Assembly (NCBI RefSeq): GCF_000346295.1
Contig: NZ_ANOG01000706.1
Location: 1-36,152 of the forward strand
Reading direction: 5' to 3'
Source of the DNA: Rhodopirellula maiorica SM1
Lineage (GTDB): Bacteria; Planctomycetota; Planctomycetia; Pirellulales; Pirellulaceae
DNA: 36,152 nucleotides
The notes under the pieces: generated by a model
Database searches by the model: none
What the model was told of the DNA's origin: nothing
What the model saw: the letters and a program-made list of their open reading frames with translations, nothing else
In this document: piece after piece, positions 16,176 through 25,140 of the stretch
Layout: each line of letters starts with the position of its first letter
How positions within the stretch are numbered: position 1 is the stretch's first letter
Position numbers and translations under genes: made by a program

Positions 16176-17971
16176 CTATCCCACATTCGTTTCCGTAATG
16201 GCTTCGGCCGAGGCTGTGTCGTCGAGTTCGTGATTGAGAATTTCAAGCAGGGTTTGCAAAAAGACCACGACCATCGGTCCCACCAAAATACCAATCGGAC
16301 CAAACACTTTCACGCCGCCCAAAACACTCAGCAGGGCAAACAGCGGGTGCAACTGCGAACGACCATGCAACACATAGACTTTGATGACATTGTCGATCGA
16401 TGAAATCACCAGCGCGCCATACAGTGCCAACACAATCGCGGCGGTCCAGCGTTGTTCGACCATACCAAGCCAAACCACACACGGCACCCAAACCGATGCA
16501 GCGCCCAAAAACGGTACCAATGACATCAACGTGGTGGCCAAAAACAACAACACCACCGATTCAAATCCGAGAACGTAGTAGCCCAGTCCGCCCAAGATGC
16601 CTTGCACGACCGCACTGAGTACACTTGCCAACACGACCGCGCGACTGGTTCGATCAAACTCCAACAACAACCGCCGCTCGTAGTTGTCGTCGAGCGGGCT
16701 CAGCCGCATCAGTGTACGAATCATCGCCGCGCCGTCGATCAAAAAGAAGTAGACCGCGATGATCAAGACCAACAACCCTACCAAAATTTTGCCCAGATAA
16801 TTTCCGGTGGCACTGGTCAGACTGACAAACCGTGGCTGCAGCGACTCACGACCACGACTCAATAGACTTTTGAAATCCTCGGCACTTGGATTGGCGATCA
16901 ATCGCACTTGGCTGCGTAGCGTGCCGCCAAGCAAGGTTTGCATCCACGCTCGAATTGCGGCCGAAGCGATCACGCTGCGGCGATGAAACTGCTCTTCCGC
17001 GTTCAGTGGATCCAGCGGCACAATGTCCTCAGCATCAAGTTCGGCATCGGCAACTTCGGTATCGGTAACTTCGGTATTAGCAGCCGGTTGGCGATCTGCC
17101 GCTGGGATATCCGTATCAGCAACATTCACAGCATCGTTATTCACGGGAACGATTCGGTTCTCAGCGTCGATGGCCTGAGGCAACGAATTTTTGAGTTCAT
17201 CCAGCCGATCGATGGCAATTTCGGCCGCCGAATCCGCCGTGGGCGGACCTTCGACATTTTTCTGCAGATACAGGACCAGCGATTTTGCTTCGGCAATATT
17301 TTCTAAGATGATCTGACGATTTTCCGAAATCTGCATCATGCCCGACAACGACTTCAAAAACACGGCGACGGATGTCTCTTCGTCGATGCCACGCAAACCT
17401 TCCCCCGACAGCACCGAATCGTCCAGCGAATCGGTCAGCTCATCCAATCGGCGAAACTTTTCCGCGTGTGGCAGTGAAATCCCAAATTGGTCGCGGGCGC
17501 GATCAAGCGCCTCGGTCAAATCATTGAAATTGATGTGGCTGACCATTGCGGTAAACTGACTGGTCGCGACCGATAATACAACGATCATCGGCATCAACAC
17601 CATCATCAGGATCATCAACGTGGTCGATGCAGCGGCCAATCGACGCTTTCCCTTGTTTGGACGTAGATCCAATCGTGCACGGGTCGAAAGATCACGACCA
17701 GTAGTGCGGCCAGGAACAATGGCACAAAGAACCCGGCCATCACCTTGTAGAACAACGCTCCGACCGCGAATATACCGAGCAACAACATCAGTACGGATAA
17801 AATCCGTGAAAGCGACGGCAATCGTTCCAGCATCGCTTTGGTCGACGCCAAGGTTCGCGGCGGCGAGCTGTCGTCGCCTGGAACGGTGGCCGATGTCGTC
17901 GGGTCCGAAGCAGCCACCGATGAGGATGGCTGAGGCGGTTTGGGATTATTTTTCGGTCGACGTTTCGTCAT
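16176..17971 (-). CDS. AI-2E family (PerM/TqsA-like) membrane protein, split by a frameshift
   Basis: The N-terminal part starts at ATG 17971, has a Pro/Ser-rich cytoplasmic head and two hydrophobic segments ending FVPLFLAALLVVIFRPVHDW. It continues only in another frame, from about 17650 to the stop at 16176 (KGKRRLAAASTTLMILMM onward). Adding one G to the GGG run at the complement of 17650-17652 fuses them as TRGKRRLAAAS, with no lost sequence. The C-terminal half has the family hallmarks YFFLIDGAAMIRTLM and VFGPIGILVGPMVVV. The joined protein is about 600 aa, long because of an acidic extracytoplasmic insert. This is a polytopic transporter-like membrane protein with unknown substrate. It is either a pseudogene or a sequence error; the intact downstream frame favours an error. 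Confidence 0.8.
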
Positions 17972-18142
17972 CGAACCTGCTCGGCATGTTGTTAAGGAAG
18001 TGTGAAAGCGGTGTAGAAGCTTGGTTTGGAATTGTAGCCCAATCGGATCGTGCCCGATTGTGAAGGATCACCGAGTTTATGGATAGACGGATCAAAAGTT
18101 CTCGAAAGAATCGCAGTGGCTCAGTCAAACGAATCCCCCGAA

Positions 18143-19243
18143 ATGAGTGATGTCGCGTCACCGTCTGTGGCTTCGCATCACAGTGGCGGCAAACGATGGC
18201 TACGAATTGCAAAAATTCTGATCGCCATCGCTGTCATCGTCGGACTGTTTTTTGCCGTCCGCTCGGCCGTACGCCAATGGCAAAACGAGCGTGACCGTGT
18301 GGTCGCCCAGATCCGCGAAATCGACTTACAGATCGCCGCAGCGGATGATTCGATCACTACAACCAGACTGCATGAACAACGGGATGCATTGCGACGCAGC
18401 ATTCCCACGCTGGACAACATCCGCTGGTCACGCATCAGTATTGCCGCATTGCTGTACGCCGCCGGAACGCTCGTTTCGGGAATGGTGCTACGCGGCTGGC
18501 TTTCCGTGTTGGGGCATCGACCGCCGGCGGCGATCGTTATTGCCGCTCAAACGCTCGGACACATCGGCAAGTACGTGCCTGGCAAGGCGATGGTCGTGGT
18601 GTTACGAGTCGGCGTGCTAAAACGATGTGCGGTTCCGGTGATGCCAGCGACGATATCTGTGTTTTTGGAAACGTTCATGATGATGGCTGTCGGCGCCGCT
18701 GTCGCAGGCATCGTGATCGTGACCCTGCCCGTGCCAACGTGGATGATGGTCGCCGCGGGAACCGGAGCGGTGTTGGCCAGCATCCCAACGATGCCCCCGG
18801 TGCTGCAAATTGTGACCACCCGGCTGATGAGGCGAAGCTCGGATCTTGGGCATCACGCCTGGTTGGCCTGTGTCAAAGGCTGGGTTTGGTCGACCGTAGG
18901 CTGGATTTTGATCGGCGGCTCGTTCGCGATGATCGTGACTGCAATTCCGACTGCGGCGCCGCCCGAATCGACGGCGCAATTATTGGCGATCGCTACCGCT
19001 TCGATTTCACTTGCAATGGTGATCGGATTTGCCTCGCTGTTACCAGGCGGGGCGGGCATTCGCGAGCTTGTTTTAACAACCCTGCTTGGCTTGGTGACCG
19101 GCCCGACGCATGCGCTGCTGGCAGCAATCATGGCCCGTATGATCTTTATCGCCGTGGAATGTTTAATGGCGTCCCTTGCATGGCTTTACGTCCAACAATG
19201 TCTTGAACCGGTTCGGCACGAAATTTGTACAGTAAATCAATAA
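18143..19243 (+). CDS. Lysylphosphatidylglycerol-synthase-type transmembrane (UPF0104-like) protein
   Basis: A polytopic membrane protein of about 366 aa from ATG 18143. In-frame GTG at 18116 and 18050 would extend it, and ribosome binding sites are weak for all three. After a first TM helix (AKILIAIAVIVGLFFAVRSA) comes a coiled-coil-like loop (about 45-90). Further helices follow, with the family features HIGKYVPGKAMVVVLRVGVL and SLLPGGAGIRELVLTTLLG. These are the conserved motifs of the LPG-synthase TM region family, which resembles the flippase part of MprF. It lacks the cytosolic aminoacyl-transferase domain, so it probably moves or binds lipids. It is divergent from the AI-2E gene and followed by MgtC/SapB. 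Confidence 0.85.
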   Translation: MSDVASPSVASHHSGGKRWLRIAKILIAIAVIVGLFFAVRSAVRQWQNERDRVVAQIREIDLQIAAADDSITTTRLHEQRDALRRSIPTLDNIRWSRISIAALLYAAGTLVSGMVLRGWLSVLGHRPPAAIVIAAQTLGHIGKYVPGKAMVVVLRVGVLKRCAVPVMPATISVFLETFMMMAVGAAVAGIVIVTLPVPTWMMVAAGTGAVLASIPTMPPVLQIVTTRLMRRSSDLGHHAWLACVKGWVWSTVGWILIGGSFAMIVTAIPTAAPPESTAQLLAIATASISLAMVIGFASLLPGGAGIRELVLTTLLGLVTGPTHALLAAIMARMIFIAVECLMASLAWLYVQQCLEPVRHEICTVNQ

Positions 19244-19390
19244 TTGTACTGTAAACCAATAAGCAGCCACGCAGGAGTGTGTCTGTCTATTGGCCGCATT
19301 GCCAAACTGCTGCGAGCAGCATACCTGACCCTACTATCGCAACCTGTTTCCCACGCTTGCGGCGTCCGCATTCGATCACGATTCACTGCC

Positions 19391-19885
19391 ATGGAAGACC
19401 AGATAAACCAAATCATCGTCGTGCTGATCGCCGGTGCCCTTGGCGCCGTCGTCGGATTCGAGCGTGAATTCGCAGACAAGCCAGCCGGATTGCGAACGCA
19501 CATGTTTGTCTGTGCCGCTTCGGCGATGCTGGTGCTGTTGGGCGACATTGTCCTGGAGCGGTTCAATCAAGGCAACGAGAGTAATATCAGCGCTGATCCG
19601 ATTCGAATGATCCAAGCCATCGTGGTTGGAATCAGTTTCTTGGGGGCGGGGACCATCATTCATCACCGAGACCAGCGGGTCGAAGGGTTAACCACCGCAG
19701 CCTCGATCTTGCTGACTTCCGGAATTGGGATCGCCGTCGCCGTGGGACAACTTTACTTCGCCGCAGGAGTCACCCTATTGGCGGTGCTTGTCTTAATCAT
19801 TGTCGGTTGGATTGAACGTTGCATCCAAAGACGACTTGGTCATCGAGACCAGACGCCGTCGGACCCTGACAAAACTCAATCGTAG
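19391..19885 (+). CDS. MgtC/SapB family membrane protein
   Basis: Starting at ATG 19391, the 164-aa protein has the MgtC N-domain. FEREFADKPAGLRTHMFVC opens the conserved cytoplasmic loop, and ISFLGAGTIIHH and EGLTTAASILLTSGIG complete the signature. Four to five TM helices are visible. A longer in-frame start at 19244 would add an improbable hydrophilic leader. MgtC proteins are inner-membrane factors linked to Mg2+ limitation, acid stress and regulation of the F-type ATPase in pathogens; their role in free-living planctomycetes is not established. The spacing of 147 bases from the preceding membrane gene leaves the operon question open. Confidence 0.93.
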   Translation: MEDQINQIIVVLIAGALGAVVGFEREFADKPAGLRTHMFVCAASAMLVLLGDIVLERFNQGNESNISADPIRMIQAIVVGISFLGAGTIIHHRDQRVEGLTTAASILLTSGIGIAVAVGQLYFAAGVTLLAVLVLIIVGWIERCIQRRLGHRDQTPSDPDKTQS

Positions 19886-19938
19886 GCGATGAACGCGATT
19901 GTTAGTCAGGTCCCAAATTCATTGTTGTCGCAGCCGTC

Positions 19939-20745
19939 CTATTGTTTTAGCGACTGAATGTATCTCGCGGCCGATCGCTGCACCGCCGCTTTGGCATCAG
20001 TCGCCACCGTTTTGTCGGCAAATGCGCCATAGATGCGATCAAATTCAAACGGCTCGATCGCTTCGACAATCCGCTGAACTTTTGAAATCGGCAAGGGAAT
20101 TAGATTCGGGTAGGAATACATAAAACTGACCCAGCGACGATCTTGAACGACTTGCAAAATGTCGCCTGTCAACATCGCGCCTTTGCCGTCCGCTGCACTA
20201 GGGATGTGCAGAACCGTGCCACCATCAAAATGACCTCCGCAACGGATCAGCGTCAAACCGCCCGCCAACTGTTTCGTTTCTCCATCCCAGAACTGGATGG
20301 CTGGATCCGGTCGCATCACCCAATTTCGATCCGCAGCATGCAAGTAGATGGGACAACCAAGCACATGACTCCAGTGCACCATGGTGCTGTAGTAATGGGG
20401 ATGGCTGATCGCGATCGCCGAGATTCCACCGATCCCTTGAATCAATTCGATCATCGCATCCTCGCACAACGGGATACAGTCCCACAAAACATTCCCGTTC
20501 GGATGGGTCACCAGAAACGCTCGTTGGTTGATGGCAAACGAAGGCTGCATGCCAATGGCAAACAACCCCGCCTCTTCCATCGATACCAAACTCTGGTGCG
20601 TTTGCTGCAATTCCGCCAGCGTCGTCCAACGCTGACCTTCCCAACCGACATATTGACGTTCGTCCTCACAAATCGGACAACGCTCTGGCGCCGAATCCGA
20701 CTCGGAATACTGGGTTCCGCATGTAACGCATATAAAATGAGGCAT
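19939..20745 (-). CDS. MBL-fold hydrolase with N-terminal rubredoxin-like zinc ribbon
   Basis: ATG at 20745 gives 268 aa. Residues 1-30 hold a four-Cys ribbon (C6-x2-C9, C23-x2-C26) like rubredoxin or a zinc knuckle. The rest is a metallo-beta-lactamase fold, with ISHPHYYSTMVHW (H115, H117), GGHFDGG (H172) and LTGD (D194). The canonical HxHxDH motif is altered: the Asp-His pair after the second His is Tyr-Ser here, so one metal site may be lost. It probably hydrolyses a small cytoplasmic substrate or binds iron or zinc, but the substrate is unknown. Its ATG overlaps the stop of the GH5-GDPD gene (TGATG), so the pair is translationally coupled. Confidence 0.85.
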   Translation of the reverse strand: MPHFICVTCGTQYSESDSAPERCPICEDERQYVGWEGQRWTTLAELQQTHQSLVSMEEAGLFAIGMQPSFAINQRAFLVTHPNGNVLWDCIPLCEDAMIELIQGIGGISAIAISHPHYYSTMVHWSHVLGCPIYLHAADRNWVMRPDPAIQFWDGETKQLAGGLTLIRCGGHFDGGTVLHIPSAADGKGAMLTGDILQVVQDRRWVSFMYSYPNLIPLPISKVQRIVEAIEPFEFDRIYGAFADKTVATDAKAAVQRSAARYIQSLKQ

Positions 20746-22637
20746 CACGAACCTGATGATAGCGACAACAACAATCTGGGGCGGTCAGTGTAAATTCGCT
20801 GCACGCCCATTCCCAATAACCGCTGTATCACCGCGGGATCGTTGACGGTCCAGGCACCGACCTCGATTCCCGCTTCTCGAATCTTTTCCACTTTCGCTGG
20901 CGTGACGCCATCCTTGTGCAACACCAACGCATCGAATCGATGTTGTTTGGCGACATTGATGTCACTTTCGATATCGGTATCCTTGCCGCGATCCCAGAAC
21001 ACAGGAATCTCGGGCGCGAGACGCTTCGCCTTGGCCATATACTGAAGATTTCCATCATTGAAACCCACCCACGGCTCGGCGTTCATCGATTGGATCAGCG
21101 ACACCGCATCGGCAACGCAGTCCATCTTGGGCTGGATCGAAACACGCGTTAGTCCTTGCGTTTTGACCATCGCCAATACGTCTTTTAGCAGCGGCATTTT
21201 GGCTGGCGGACATTCCGAAAGCGTCTTGCCACTGCGTTTTCGATAATCAGTCGCGACATCGATCTCGGCCAATTCAGCATAAGTCGATTCGCTGACGACA
21301 CGATCCACATCGCCGACTCGCCCGGTCGTTTGATCGTGAATCACCACCAATTGGCCGTCACGTGACCGCAAAACGTCCAGTTCAATCCAATCGGCGCCAA
21401 CATCGATACCGCTGCGAAACGCCGCCATTGTGTTTTCAGGGAACTGACTCGAATTTCCGCGGTGCGCCGTCACACCGTTGGACAAAAACGCCAATGGCGG
21501 TGGCCCCAAAACCGATTCACGCTTGCTCTGAAATAATTCGAGCCAAGCCAAGGTCACCGCTTCGGAAATCGTCGTCGCTGGTCGTATCTGTGTCGGCGTT
21601 TGCCCCCAGTAGAACCCAATCCAACCCGCGGCAATGGACCGGGACTGGTCGATGAAATCGCCCAATTCTTGGGCCCCACATTTCAGTGGAAATAATTCTT
21701 CGATCACCACCGGCTTTCCCACGGCGGCAAATCCCCGCAGCGTCGCGATCGCCTCGTCCAACCGTCCTTTTTCCGGGTACAGATGCACGGCAATGAAATC
21801 GAGCTGGTCTGCGATTTTTTCGGGCACAAACCCTGACGTCAATCCAGGACGATCCAGGCTCCATGGCACCAGACCGACGGTGATCAGATGCCGTTGATCG
21901 TGTTGCCGGATTTCCGAGACCAGTTTGGCGATCCAGGCCTTCGCTACCTCGGTGCGATCACGGTCTTGGCGATCCAGTGCAATAAACTGCACAAAATGTT
22001 TGTCGCCGAATCCAGGCCCCAACCAATCAGTGCGTGCCTTGTCGCCGCCGGGGACGACCGGTTCGTTCATCAAGTCGTAACAGAACACGACGGGACTGGT
22101 CGAACATTGCTTGGCGATCGCTTCCCAGAAAACCGCCTGTGCCGCCCAGCGTTCTTGTTCGCTCAATTGGTCGTACCACTGCGGTACATCCTGTTTGTGG
22201 TAACAACCGAGTCCCGTCAGATCGAGATACAGCCCCGTTTGTTCAGCTAACGCAACAAGACGAGTAAGCTGTTTGAGCGAGTGGGCGTTAGGCATGGTCG
22301 GGCTGTCCATAAACTTGCCAAACTGCAGATGGATGCGAACGACGTTCGCGCCCAGTCCTTTCATCTCGTCAAACGCGGACTGCACCTTGCTCCATTGGTC
22401 GTCCCAGAAATCTTCGATCAAACGCCCGTCGCCGTCGTGGTCATAATTAAATCCCCACGGCGTAAAGGTCTCGCCCGATTCGACCACGGAAAATCGCTTG
22501 CCGTCAGCGGTGACTTGAATCCAACTAAGCTCGCTGGCGCAGCACTTCGTTTCAGGAACAATCTGCCCTATCGCCAAACCGAACATTCCTGCGGCAAACA
22601 TCGTGGCCAAGCTGAGGAAACGATAAACAGATGACAT
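20745..22637 (-). CDS. Secreted GH5-like glycosidase fused to glycerophosphodiester phosphodiesterase (GDPD)
   Basis: ATG 22637, with AAAGGG 7 bases upstream, gives 630 aa with a signal peptide (SVYRFLSLATMFAAGMFG). A longer in-frame start at 22709 is less likely. Domain 1 (about 35-375) is a GH5/clan-A barrel: FTPWGFNYD, acid/base Glu192 (CYDLMNEP) and a nucleophile Glu near 313 (PVVIEELFP). Domain 2 (about 385-625) is GDPD: His392 and Glu401 (TAHRGNSSQFPENT), Glu419/Asp421 (IELDV), His434 (VVIHD) and a YTDRP end. The usual IEIK Glu reads Gln502 (VSIQPKM). It probably acts outside the cytoplasm on glycan and phosphodiester material. The stop overlaps the MBL gene. Confidence 0.88.
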   Translation of the reverse strand: MSSVYRFLSLATMFAAGMFGLAIGQIVPETKCCASELSWIQVTADGKRFSVVESGETFTPWGFNYDHDGDGRLIEDFWDDQWSKVQSAFDEMKGLGANVVRIHLQFGKFMDSPTMPNAHSLKQLTRLVALAEQTGLYLDLTGLGCYHKQDVPQWYDQLSEQERWAAQAVFWEAIAKQCSTSPVVFCYDLMNEPVVPGGDKARTDWLGPGFGDKHFVQFIALDRQDRDRTEVAKAWIAKLVSEIRQHDQRHLITVGLVPWSLDRPGLTSGFVPEKIADQLDFIAVHLYPEKGRLDEAIATLRGFAAVGKPVVIEELFPLKCGAQELGDFIDQSRSIAAGWIGFYWGQTPTQIRPATTISEAVTLAWLELFQSKRESVLGPPPLAFLSNGVTAHRGNSSQFPENTMAAFRSGIDVGADWIELDVLRSRDGQLVVIHDQTTGRVGDVDRVVSESTYAELAEIDVATDYRKRSGKTLSECPPAKMPLLKDVLAMVKTQGLTRVSIQPKMDCVADAVSLIQSMNAEPWVGFNDGNLQYMAKAKRLAPEIPVFWDRGKDTDIESDINVAKQHRFDALVLHKDGVTPAKVEKIREAGIEVGAWTVNDPAVIQRLLGMGVQRIYTDRPRLLLSLSSGS

Positions 22638-22901
22638 GACGGCCCTTTGCGAAGCAGGGGAAAGAGAGACCGGGACTGATCGAGAACGTCCATCCATCGA
22701 AGCGGACAAAACCCATTCGATGTCGTTTTTTTATTCTATACGTTGTGTTGATCGCGAGCGTGCTACATGGGAAAAACAGAACATCATGTCCACCAAGCGA
22801 TCAACAGCAATCGAATCGGCTATAGTGTGGTCCAGCGATCGACGCCTCGCCTAAGCAGCTAGGCAGAAGTCTTTCCGTATATCAGCCGCTTTAGCGTTAG
22901 C
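22638..22901. other. Spacer upstream of the GH5-GDPD gene
   Basis: There is no supported gene. The segment near 22866-22906 (AAGTCTTTCCGT, ATCAGCCGCT) is related, in inverted orientation, to the right flank of the repeat at 32329-32457. Confidence 0.5.
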
Positions 22902-23016
22902 GGCCTGCTGATTTAGTCGTACGACGGGCTTCCTAGTCCGTCGAATACACCCATGACAGACGAGTTAGCCCATCAGCCACCCCTTGCCACAGGAAACTTC
23001 ATTAAATCAACAAGCC
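22902..23016. repeat. Palindrome-bounded repeat, diverged copy
   Basis: GGCCTGCTGATTTA at 22902-22915 and TAAATCAACAAGCC at 23003-23016 are inverted with two mismatches. These are the same terminal sequences as the elements at 24482 and 32329. The interior differs and includes a hairpin, CGACGG/CCGTCG near 22922-22943. Only the ends, and the flanking segment to its left, relate it to the other copies. Confidence 0.65.
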
Positions 23017-23093
23017 ACCTAGATCCCATCACGTAATTCCCCTCGTCTGCTGACGACCAACTACCCACCTCGAGCTCCCACCTGCAATCTACC

Positions 23094-24368
23094 ATGACGA
23101 CACACAATCAATCGGCTTCCTTATGGTTACGCCATATTTCCCTTGCCTTAGCCGCCGCAACCCTATTCGTCCCGACGCTGCAGGCACAGAGCAACAATGC
23201 CGAACAAGCCCTGTTTGCCTACGTGGGCACGTTTAGCTCCCCGCTTCGCGACACCCTGCCCACGCAAGTCGATTTGCCGCCAGGCAATGGCCGCGGCATT
23301 CACATCTTTCGAATCAACCGTGACAGCGGAGCGATGACGCCTGCGGGGATTTATCGGATGGGGACCAGTCCTAGCAGTTTGGTTGTTAGCGCCGACGGTA
23401 GTCGACTGTATTCAGCCAACGAAACCGATCGTGTGGGAAACGACAAACAAGGCACCGTTAGCGCCTTTGCGGTCGATCACCCCAGCGGTCAATTAACACT
23501 GCTCAATACCGTTCCGTCAGGCGGCGCCGGCCCGACCTACGTCAGCATCGATCCGAGCGGGCAAAATGTGTTGGTCGCGAACTACTTTGGTGGCTCCGTC
23601 GCAGTGCTGCCGATCTTGAAGGATGGTCAACTTGGAAACGCCAGCGACATCCGAGTGGACGAGGGAAAGATTGGCCCAACCACCGCAACCCATGCACCCG
23701 AGGGCAGTTTTGCGATCAGCGGTCACGACCACACTCATGCGCACATGATCCAAACCGATGCCTCGGGACGCTTTGCATTACATGCGGACTTGGGACTCGA
23801 CAAAATCTTTGTTTGGAAGTTTGATCCGGAAAAAGGAGTGCTGAGCCCCAACCATCCCGCTTCCATCTCGCTTCCGCCGGGTGATGGCCCACGCCACTTC
23901 CATTTCCATCCCAATGGCCGCTGGCTCTATTCGATCCAAGAAGAGGGGTCGACGATCGTCCTATTCGACTATGACCATCAAGCAGGCCGTTTAAGTGCCA
24001 GACAAACCGTCTCGACATTGCCCGCAGAATTCCGCGGCAGCAATTTTTGCTCGGAGATATTGGTTTCCGCCGATGGCAGATTTGTCTACGCAGGCAATCG
24101 ATTGCATGACAGCATCGGGATCTTTTCGGTCGGTGACGATGGCGAACTGAGCTACGTTGGCGAAGAGTGGACGCGAGGTAACTACCCGCGGAGTTTCCAG
24201 TTCGATCCCAGTGGCAATTTTTTATACTGCTGTAACCAACGCGCCGACCACATCGCGGTCTTTCGAGTGAATCGCCAAAGCGGCAGTTTGACCTTTGCCA
24301 ACCACTACGCTGCGGTTGGCAATCCTTCGTGCATCGTATTCCTGGACCTTGCTGAAGAGAGCAAGTGA
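23094..24368 (+). CDS. Secreted lactonase-family beta-propeller protein (6-phosphogluconolactonase-like)
   Basis: The 424-aa protein starts at ATG 23094, with a signal peptide (ISLALAAATLFVPTLQAQS). It continues as the seven-bladed propeller of the lactonase family (Pfam 10282 type). Visible blade motifs are LFAYVGTFSS, GPTYVSIDPSGQNVLVANY, PRHFHFHPNGRWLYSIQEE and SFQFDPSGNFLYCCNQ. E. coli YbhE of this family is a cytoplasmic 6-phosphogluconolactonase. This copy is predicted to be exported, so a role on other lactones or as a binding scaffold is possible. The spacing of the repeated SGQ and DPSG turns matches about seven blades, and length is typical. Hairpins follow the stop. Confidence 0.9.
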   Translation: MTTHNQSASLWLRHISLALAAATLFVPTLQAQSNNAEQALFAYVGTFSSPLRDTLPTQVDLPPGNGRGIHIFRINRDSGAMTPAGIYRMGTSPSSLVVSADGSRLYSANETDRVGNDKQGTVSAFAVDHPSGQLTLLNTVPSGGAGPTYVSIDPSGQNVLVANYFGGSVAVLPILKDGQLGNASDIRVDEGKIGPTTATHAPEGSFAISGHDHTHAHMIQTDASGRFALHADLGLDKIFVWKFDPEKGVLSPNHPASISLPPGDGPRHFHFHPNGRWLYSIQEEGSTIVLFDYDHQAGRLSARQTVSTLPAEFRGSNFCSEILVSADGRFVYAGNRLHDSIGIFSVGDDGELSYVGEEWTRGNYPRSFQFDPSGNFLYCCNQRADHIAVFRVNRQSGSLTFANHYAAVGNPSCIVFLDLAEESK

Positions 24369-24379
24369 GCCGGCGACAT

Positions 24380-24438
24380 GCAAACCGCGGCGGTTTGCCA
24401 ATCCGATGAGATTCGCAAACCGCCGAACATTTCGGCGG
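24380..24438 (+). terminator. Two successive hairpins after the lactonase gene
   Basis: GCAAACCGC/GCGGTTTGC (24380-24398) is a near-perfect palindrome starting 12 bases after the stop. A second hairpin, CCGCCGAA-CAT-TTCGGCGG, lies at 24420-24438. Neither has a T tract, so the assignment to transcript ends is tentative. Confidence 0.45.
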
Positions 24439-24481
24439 GCATTTCAACAGACAGGTCGTTCAAGGTTCCGCCCCCAGCAAC

Positions 24482-24596
24482 GGCTTGTTGATTTACCCGG
24501 CCGCAACGCGTCAGCGGCCGGGTATAACGCACTACCCGGCGTCTGACGGCCCACGGCTCACCGTTGCGATTTGAGATTGGATTAAATCAACAAGCC
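24482..24596. repeat. Palindrome-bounded 115-bp repeat, copy 2 of the family
   Basis: A perfect 14-bp terminal inverted repeat bounds it: GGCTTGTTGATTTA at 24482-24495 and its reverse complement at 24583-24596. Internally, CCCGGCCGC and GCGGCCGGG form another hairpin, and CTGACGGCCCACGGCTCACC matches closely the same internal block of the copy at 32329-32457. No coding frame is present. It sits between the lactonase gene end and the end of the glycine-zipper gene. Confidence 0.75.
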
Positions 24597-24612
24597 ATCA
24601 ACGTACGCTGTT

Positions 24613-25140
24613 TTAGCGTGGCTTGTTGACCGTCCGGTTTTGCACGCGAGCGTAGGCGTCCTCGGCAGCCGGGCGAGCGTCATCCCAAGGCATCAGTGGG
24701 GCCCCACCCTCTTCCTCCCAACGCTGACGCGCAATTCGTTCGCGGTCCGCCCAATCCTCGTTGACATCTGGGTCAAACGATTCCCAGCCTGCTTGATACG
24801 CCGGAGCATAATCATCGTAGCTGTATTGGTCGTTGTAGTAGTCGCGATTTTGATGTTCGGTCCGCCAATAGGCCACCTCGACCGTGGGATCGATCTTTTC
24901 CGCGACTGCCTTGCCGGCCAAACCACCGGCAACACCGCCGATGACGGCTCCGGCGACCGTTCCCACCGGACCGGCAACCGCGCCAGCGGCGGCACCGGTG
25001 GCCGCGCCGCCAAGTGCCGCTCCGAGCCCCGTACCGACCGGATGTGCTCCCGCCTCGCCCGTGACTGGATCTTCGTTTCTGAGCTCTTCGCGTTCTTCTT
25101 CGGTTCTCGCATTCTCGACACGTCTATTCTTCTGAGCCAT
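24613..25140 (-). CDS. Glycine-zipper domain protein of unknown function
   Basis: From ATG 25140 the 175-aa protein has a charged N-terminus (AQKNRRVENARTEEEREE). Next is a Gly/Ala-rich segment with GxxxG spacing (GLGAALGGAATGAAAGAV and VIGGVAGGLAGKAVAE, about residues 38-85), then an acidic, Tyr-rich tail (NRDYYNDQYSYDDYAPAY) and a Trp-rich end. No signal peptide precedes the zipper. Such proteins are often stress-linked membrane-associated or surface proteins, but no function is known here. An in-frame TTG codon two codons upstream is a less likely start. Confidence 0.8.
   Translation of the reverse strand: MAQKNRRVENARTEEEREELRNEDPVTGEAGAHPVGTGLGAALGGAATGAAAGAVAGPVGTVAGAVIGGVAGGLAGKAVAEKIDPTVEVAYWRTEHQNRDYYNDQYSYDDYAPAYQAGWESFDPDVNEDWADRERIARQRWEEEGGAPLMPWDDARPAAEDAYARVQNRTVNKPR

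Noticed and set aside
16176-17971. Programmed ribosomal frameshift in the AI-2E gene
   Set aside because: No convincing slippery heptamer with a downstream pseudoknot is visible, and a one-base change in GGG explains the break; similar errors occur at both window ends.
22902-24596. A composite transposon bounded by the two repeats around the lactonase gene
   Set aside because: Only the ends match, there is no transposase, and the lactonase gene looks native in composition; common dispersed repeats explain the flanks better.
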